NCBI RefSeq assembly: GCF_020694005.1
Contig: NZ_CP073013.1
Span: forward strand, 3,048,578-3,112,577
Direction: 5' to 3'
Length of the DNA: 64,000 nucleotides
DNA from: Marinomonas profundi
GTDB taxonomy: Bacteria > Pseudomonadota > Gammaproteobacteria > Pseudomonadales > Marinomonadaceae
The position numbers and the translations under genes were made by a program. This document shows, piece after piece, positions 60,282-64,000 of this stretch. Within the stretch, counting starts at the first letter, position 1, and each line of letters opens with the position of its first letter. Under the pieces are notes generated by a model. The model was not told where the DNA came from. It worked only from the letters and a program-made list of their open reading frames with translations, and did not search any database.

Positions 60282-61313
60282 TTATTGAAGCGTAAATTCA
60301 CCATAATAATTGGTATTCCACTTTTCTAGAATGCCATAATAACTTTCCCCTAAAGCAAGCAGCCAATGGAGTTTGCAGAAGGCGGCTTCAAGGGTCATGT
60401 CTCTGCCACTTAAAACATTCATTGACGATAAGATAGAACCCGTCGCATAGGCGCCTTGGGATACGCCACCGTGGAGGCATTGGGTCAAATTAACGATGTT
60501 TTTCTTGCGCAACATGGCTTCGGTTAAAAAGGCTAAAAACGCTGGGTTTTGATCCGGCACATTGCCAGCCCCATAGGTTAACAGCACGATGGCTTTGCAG
60601 TTATCGTCGTCTAATAAGCTTTGATAGATTGCAACGGGCTGACTAGGGTGTAGGGTAATCACACCCACGGCGCCTTCTTTAAAGCTGATAATGTTGTTTT
60701 CAAGTGATGTGTCTGGATTGTCAGCTTCGCTTTGAATCATGCGGTTTGGGTAAAGCTGCATGCCTATGGCAAGCTCCCCTAACAAATCATCATTGGGTGT
60801 ATGGAAGGCTTTAAACCGGCCACTGCTAATCTTTTGGATGCGATTGCCGCGCATGAGCTTGCCATCAAAAACAAGGCTGACATCCGCAATTCTATGGAAA
60901 ACCGCCAATGACAACGCCGCTTGCAGATTTGACGTGGCATCACTGCGACTCATGCCTAATGGAATTTGTGAGCCGGTTAGAATGATATTTTTTGCGCACG
61001 CACCGAGCATAAAAGACAAAGCGGAAGCGGTATACGCCATGGTGTCTGTGCCATGCAGAATGACAAAGCCATCATAATCTTGCCAATGGGTCGCCAGAAT
61101 AGACACCAGTTTCGTCCAATGTTTTGGCGTAATATTGGCGCTATCAATCAGCGGCGAAATTTCCAGCACTTCAAAAGAGGGCAATGTTGTGGTGCTCATT
61201 CCCAACGCCATTTCTATGCGTTCTTGTAAGCCAGAAGCAGGGGCTAAGCCCTGTTCGGTTTGAACCATGCCGATGGTGCCGCCTGTGTATAAAACGAGTA
61301 CTTGTGCGCTCAT
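60282..61313 (-). CDS. ansA: Type-I-like L-asparaginase
   Basis: 343 residues. VLYTGGTIGM at the N-terminus carries the catalytic Thr; VILHGTDTMAYTASALSFML carries the second Thr and Asp. Together with GSQIPLG these identify the asparaginase/glutaminase fold, with no signal peptide, so it is cytoplasmic (type I). It makes aspartate and ammonia from asparagine; the next gene, aspA, then makes fumarate. Overlaps aspA by 4 bp (ATGA) and depends on it for translation. Confidence 0.93.
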   Translation of the reverse strand: MSAQVLVLYTGGTIGMVQTEQGLAPASGLQERIEMALGMSTTTLPSFEVLEISPLIDSANITPKHWTKLVSILATHWQDYDGFVILHGTDTMAYTASALSFMLGACAKNIILTGSQIPLGMSRSDATSNLQAALSLAVFHRIADVSLVFDGKLMRGNRIQKISSGRFKAFHTPNDDLLGELAIGMQLYPNRMIQSEADNPDTSLENNIISFKEGAVGVITLHPSQPVAIYQSLLDDDNCKAIVLLTYGAGNVPDQNPAFLAFLTEAMLRKKNIVNLTQCLHGGVSQGAYATGSILSSMNVLSGRDMTLEAAFCKLHWLLALGESYYGILEKWNTNYYGEFTLQ

Positions 61314-62713
61314 ATGACCACCTTGCTAGGAGACAGCATGGATTGTGGGCTTAACAAAATATTGACCTGTTCTTCGGTGAGTAGTTTTTCTTCAATCACC
61401 AAAGCCTTCACGGTATTGCCAGTGTGCAGGGCAGTGTTGGCAATGCGAGAGGCGTTGGCGTAACCGATATGTGGAACCAGCGCAGTAATAATGCCGATGC
61501 TGTTTTCAACGTGACCCGCGCACACGGCTTCATTGGCGGTGATGCCACGTATGCAGCGCGTTTCCAGCATTTGGCAGGCTTCTTTGAGCATTTTTAACGA
61601 ATTTAATACGTTATAAATGATCATGGGCTCCATGGCGTTCAACTGCAATTGACCCGCTTCAGCGGCCAATGTTACCGCAAGATCTGAGGCAATGACTTGA
61701 TAGGCAGTTTGGTTCATCGCTTCTGGAATCACTGGGTTTACCTTGCCCGGCATAATGGAGGAGCCGGGTTGCATCGCTGGTAAATTGATTTCACCTAAAC
61801 CTGTGCGAGGCCCGCTTGATAGCAAGCGCAAGTCGTTGCTCATCTTGCTCAGCTTAATCGCAAGGCGTTTCAAAATACCGGAGAAAAAGACAAACGCACC
61901 CATGTCGGACGTGGCTTCAACTAGGTTGCTGGCAGGTACCAGTGGTTTTGTTGATATAGTCGCTAATTTTTCTACCACCCGTTTGGCGTAACCTTCTGGG
62001 GTGTTAATGCCTGTGCCAATTGCGGTACCGCCAAGGTTAACTTCACACAGTAAAGCGCACGCTTCACTGATGCGATCAATGTCTTCGCCAAGGGTAACGG
62101 CAAAGGCATCAAACTCTTGGCCCAGTGTCATGGGAACGGCGTCTTGAAGTTGGGTGCGGCCCATTTTTACAATGTGCGCGAATTCACGGGCTTTGGCTTC
62201 TAAGGCTTCTTTTAGTGATGCCAGGCTGGGGACAAAGTTATCGGCGGCAAACTGAATGCTCAAACATGCCGCTGTTGGGTAAGCGTCGTTAGTGGATTGC
62301 GAGCGGTTTACGTCGTCGTTTGGGTGTAGGTATTTGTACTCGCCTTTTTCATGGCCTAATTTCATTAACGCAATGTTGGCAATGACTTCGTTGGCGTTCA
62401 TGTTGGTGGAAGTGCCAGCACCGCCTTGAATCACATCGACAATGAATTGATCGTGATATTGACCTTGGATCAAATCTTGGCAGGCATAGACAATGGCATC
62501 GGCTTTTTCGGTCGATAATAATGTCATTTCTTGGTTGGTGCGAGCGGCGGCCGCTTTTACCATTGCCAAGGCTTTGATTAATTCAGGAAAGTGTGAAATC
62601 GGAACGCCAGTAATGGAAAAGTTCTGAGCCGCACGCAATGTTTGTATACCGTACAATGCGTCAGCGGGAACGTCCATATTGCCAAGTAAATCGTATTCAG
62701 AGCGAGTATTCAT
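61310..62713 (-). CDS. aspA: Aspartate ammonia-lyase
   Basis: 467 residues, full length. It converts aspartate to fumarate and ammonia. The superfamily signature GSSIMPGKVNPVIPEAMNQ is present, together with TSTNMNANEVIANIA and MGRTQLQDAVPMTLGQEF. Two-gene operon with ansA gives asparagine use as carbon and nitrogen source. The promoter must lie in the 228-bp divergent gap with the HTH gene at 62942. The start follows AAGGAAGAAC on the minus strand. Confidence 0.95.
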   Translation of the reverse strand: MNTRSEYDLLGNMDVPADALYGIQTLRAAQNFSITGVPISHFPELIKALAMVKAAAARTNQEMTLLSTEKADAIVYACQDLIQGQYHDQFIVDVIQGGAGTSTNMNANEVIANIALMKLGHEKGEYKYLHPNDDVNRSQSTNDAYPTAACLSIQFAADNFVPSLASLKEALEAKAREFAHIVKMGRTQLQDAVPMTLGQEFDAFAVTLGEDIDRISEACALLCEVNLGGTAIGTGINTPEGYAKRVVEKLATISTKPLVPASNLVEATSDMGAFVFFSGILKRLAIKLSKMSNDLRLLSSGPRTGLGEINLPAMQPGSSIMPGKVNPVIPEAMNQTAYQVIASDLAVTLAAEAGQLQLNAMEPMIIYNVLNSLKMLKEACQMLETRCIRGITANEAVCAGHVENSIGIITALVPHIGYANASRIANTALHTGNTVKALVIEEKLLTEEQVNILLSPQSMLSPSKVVI

Positions 62714-62834
62714 GATGTTCTTCCTTAGGCCATGGTGAAACGGGCTTACGAGTGGTTGTTATTATTTGACTAAGGATCTTATTAAACGCCAAAAATACGG
62801 GAAAAAAGAGTTCGTAAGAAGATGCTTTAATAGA

Positions 62835-62863
62835 CTAGTTGATGCTTTTTAAGCGTCAACTAG
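62835..62863. promoter_or_regulatory. Palindrome between aspA and the divergent HTH gene
   Basis: CTAGTTGATGC (62835-62845) and GCGTCAACTAG (62853-62863) are 11-bp arms with one mismatch, spaced by TTTTTAA. GATGCTTTAA and GATGCTTTTTAA also form a nearby direct repeat (62821, 62841). Location midway between divergent genes suggests an operator of the HTH protein. No T tract fits a terminator. Confidence 0.6.
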
Positions 62864-62941
62864 CATCATTTTGTGGTGTTTTTCGATGTGAGAATTGATT
62901 ACACTGGCGTTTGGCTTATGGGTATAAAAAAGAGGCGGGGA

Positions 62942-63757
62942 ATGGGAAAAAACGTTGCGGTTAACTTGCGGTTATTGTGCAGTTACTACAAATCCGTGGC
63001 AGAAGTATGCCGCCGATTAAACATCAACCGAGCGCAATTCAATCGTTATCTTAATGGAACGACACTGCCGAGCAGTAGCACGCAACGCCGTATTGGCGAG
63101 TTTTTTGGTGTCGAGCCAGAAGAAATGTCGTTGCCGCATGCGCAATTTGTTAAGTTGGTGCAGGCGCGTCCCATTCGTCAGAGCGAGGAAGTGAAAAGCC
63201 TGACGCCTGAGCAGCAGCACTTCAATCAGTTGAATCAATCGGGCCAGCAAGGCTTGGCAAAATACGGCGGGTATTACTTTGAGTATTATCTTTCCATGGC
63301 GTGCCCTGGGCAGATTTTACGCACCTTGGTACATATCGAATCCCAAGGCGACAAAACCTATTATCAGCGCACGGAGCGGCTGAATCCACGTAACGCAAAA
63401 AAGTCTTTTCATGGGGTTTACAATGGCATAGTGCAGCTGTTGTCGGATCGATTGTTTTTGATTGATTATGAACGTCAGACGCACGTAGAAATGACGCAGA
63501 CCATTCTTTATCCTTCCTTTCAAAACCGTGTTGAACGATTAACGGGCTTGCGCCTTGGTGTCTCGGGAAGCGGTGAAAGAGCGCCTTGCTGTGCGCGGGT
63601 GGTGTATGAATATTTAGGTTCGAATATCAATAAGAAACGCGCGGTTGCTCAGTGCGGCTTGTATGATATCGACAGTGAACAGCTAGATGAGGGTATTTGC
63701 CAGTCAATCAAAAATGATATGAAAGAAGGTGACTGGCACTTTCGAGCAAGATTTTAA
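62942..63757 (+). CDS. Cro/C1-type HTH regulator with a C-terminal domain
   Basis: 271 residues. The N-terminal ~65 hold an XRE-like HTH (VAEVCRRLNINRAQFNRYLN, then SSSTQRRIGEFFGVEPEEM). The remaining ~200 are not recognised, with FEYYLSMACPGQILRTLVHI and LTGLRLGVSGSGERAPCCAR. The ATG at 62942 follows GAGGCGGGGA; upstream in-frame ATGs (62873, 62918) lack ribosome sites. Divergent from aspA-ansA and probably its regulator, perhaps with asparagine or aspartate as a signal. Confidence 0.85.
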   Translation: MGKNVAVNLRLLCSYYKSVAEVCRRLNINRAQFNRYLNGTTLPSSSTQRRIGEFFGVEPEEMSLPHAQFVKLVQARPIRQSEEVKSLTPEQQHFNQLNQSGQQGLAKYGGYYFEYYLSMACPGQILRTLVHIESQGDKTYYQRTERLNPRNAKKSFHGVYNGIVQLLSDRLFLIDYERQTHVEMTQTILYPSFQNRVERLTGLRLGVSGSGERAPCCARVVYEYLGSNINKKRAVAQCGLYDIDSEQLDEGICQSIKNDMKEGDWHFRARF

Positions 63758-63765
63758 GCGTCTTT

Positions 63766-63963
63766 TTAAGCGTTTTCTGTTGCGCTTGTTTGAGTCGCTT
63801 CTGTCTCAATATCCGTGTTTGGATTGGCCGCTGCTTCCGCTTCCATTTTCGCGCGCTCTGCTTTGGAAATGTATTTAGGCTTGGCTTTTTTAGGGTTCAC
63901 TTTCAAGTTGGCTTGCTTCATACGCTTGTCGTATATGTCTTTGATTTTTTTGCGGCGATTCAT
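63766..63963 (-). CDS. DUF2986-family small basic protein
   Basis: 65 residues: a Lys/Arg-rich N-terminus (MNRRKKIKDIYDKRMKQANL), a short KPKYISKAERAKMEAEA and an acidic, disordered tail. The pattern fits DUF2986, known mainly from marine gammaproteobacteria; function unknown. It is convergent with the HTH gene, 8 bp from its stop. The start is at 63961-63963 with AACAAGATTAATC upstream and no strong ribosome site. Confidence 0.8.
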   Translation of the reverse strand: MNRRKKIKDIYDKRMKQANLKVNPKKAKPKYISKAERAKMEAEAAANPNTDIETEATQTSATENA

Positions 63964-64000
63964 GATTAATCTTGTTCCTAGTCGTCTTGTTGATTGCCCA

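Noticed and set aside
1..64000. Integron integrase, rRNA, tRNA and complete insertion sequences
   Set aside because: Looked for and not found: no tyrosine recombinase or transposase frame, and no tRNA-like or rRNA-like stretch recognised by eye.

Overview
The window looks like chromosome of a marine gammaproteobacterium of the Oceanospirillales, most likely Marinomonas or a close relative. This is inferred from gene content (a full glycine betaine to glycine pathway of the Pseudomonas/Marinomonas type, DUF2986, PssA, a GbdR-type regulator) and from moderate GC with dispersed REP-like repeats. I could not run a similarity search, so the genus is a judgement. No rRNA, tRNA, CRISPR array, prophage or complete insertion sequence was seen.

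Layout. 1-3.6 kb: carbohydrate uptake and hydrolysis (a truncated sugar-binding protein and a divergent GH3 beta-glycosidase). 3.7-4.6 kb: a small two-gene, toxin-antitoxin-like operon. 4.8-11.1 kb: soxBDAG-purU (sarcosine oxidase and formyl-THF hydrolysis). 11.2-16.5 kb: an esterase lipoprotein, D-lactate dehydrogenase, a HigBA-like toxin-antitoxin pair and an M32 carboxypeptidase. 16.5-18.6 kb: an accessory island with REP-like repeats, a 296-bp non-coding element and integron-type cassettes. 18.6-19.4 kb: an M48 protease lipoprotein. 19.7-27.8 kb: the dimethylglycine demethylase operon (dipeptidase, unknown protein, dgcA, dgcB, etfA, etfB). 27.9-29.0 kb: an iron-type binding protein behind a Fur box. 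29.4-37.4 kb, all minus strand: regulator, GH51 arabinofuranosidase, sugar ABC transporter and aldose epimerase. 37.7-42.4 kb: xdhABC. 42.4-44.5 kb: a second island with a 238-bp tandem repeat, the second copy of the non-coding element and a cassette carrying an Abi-type phage-defence gene. 44.6-47.3 kb: DUF1127, a LysR regulator and pssA. 47.4-51.5 kb: gbcA, gbcB and gbdR. 51.6-57.8 kb: ArnT/GtrB/GtrA glycosyltransferase genes around a two-component system, plus a pirin. 57.9-60.0 kb: small redox and tautomerase genes, an EamA exporter and a VOC protein. 60.3-64 kb: asparaginase, aspartase, a divergent regulator and DUF2986.

How it works together. GbcAB removes one methyl group from glycine betaine, DgcAB with its own ETF demethylates dimethylglycine, and SoxBDAG demethylates sarcosine to glycine. 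PurU releases formate from formyl-THF made from the one-carbon units. GbdR is the expected activator. The pathway lies in three blocks, and the gaps hold accessory DNA.

Most unusual feature: a ~295-bp element present twice, 26 kb apart (16786-17081 and 43277-43571). Each copy ends exactly where an integron-type gene cassette begins. Each cassette has a clear attC with an extrahelical base, and its first bases are complementary to the R'' box of its own attC. The element carries a conserved 25-codon reading frame and a terminal hairpin. No integrase gene is present. It may be an attI-like or cassette-capturing unit that I do not recognise.
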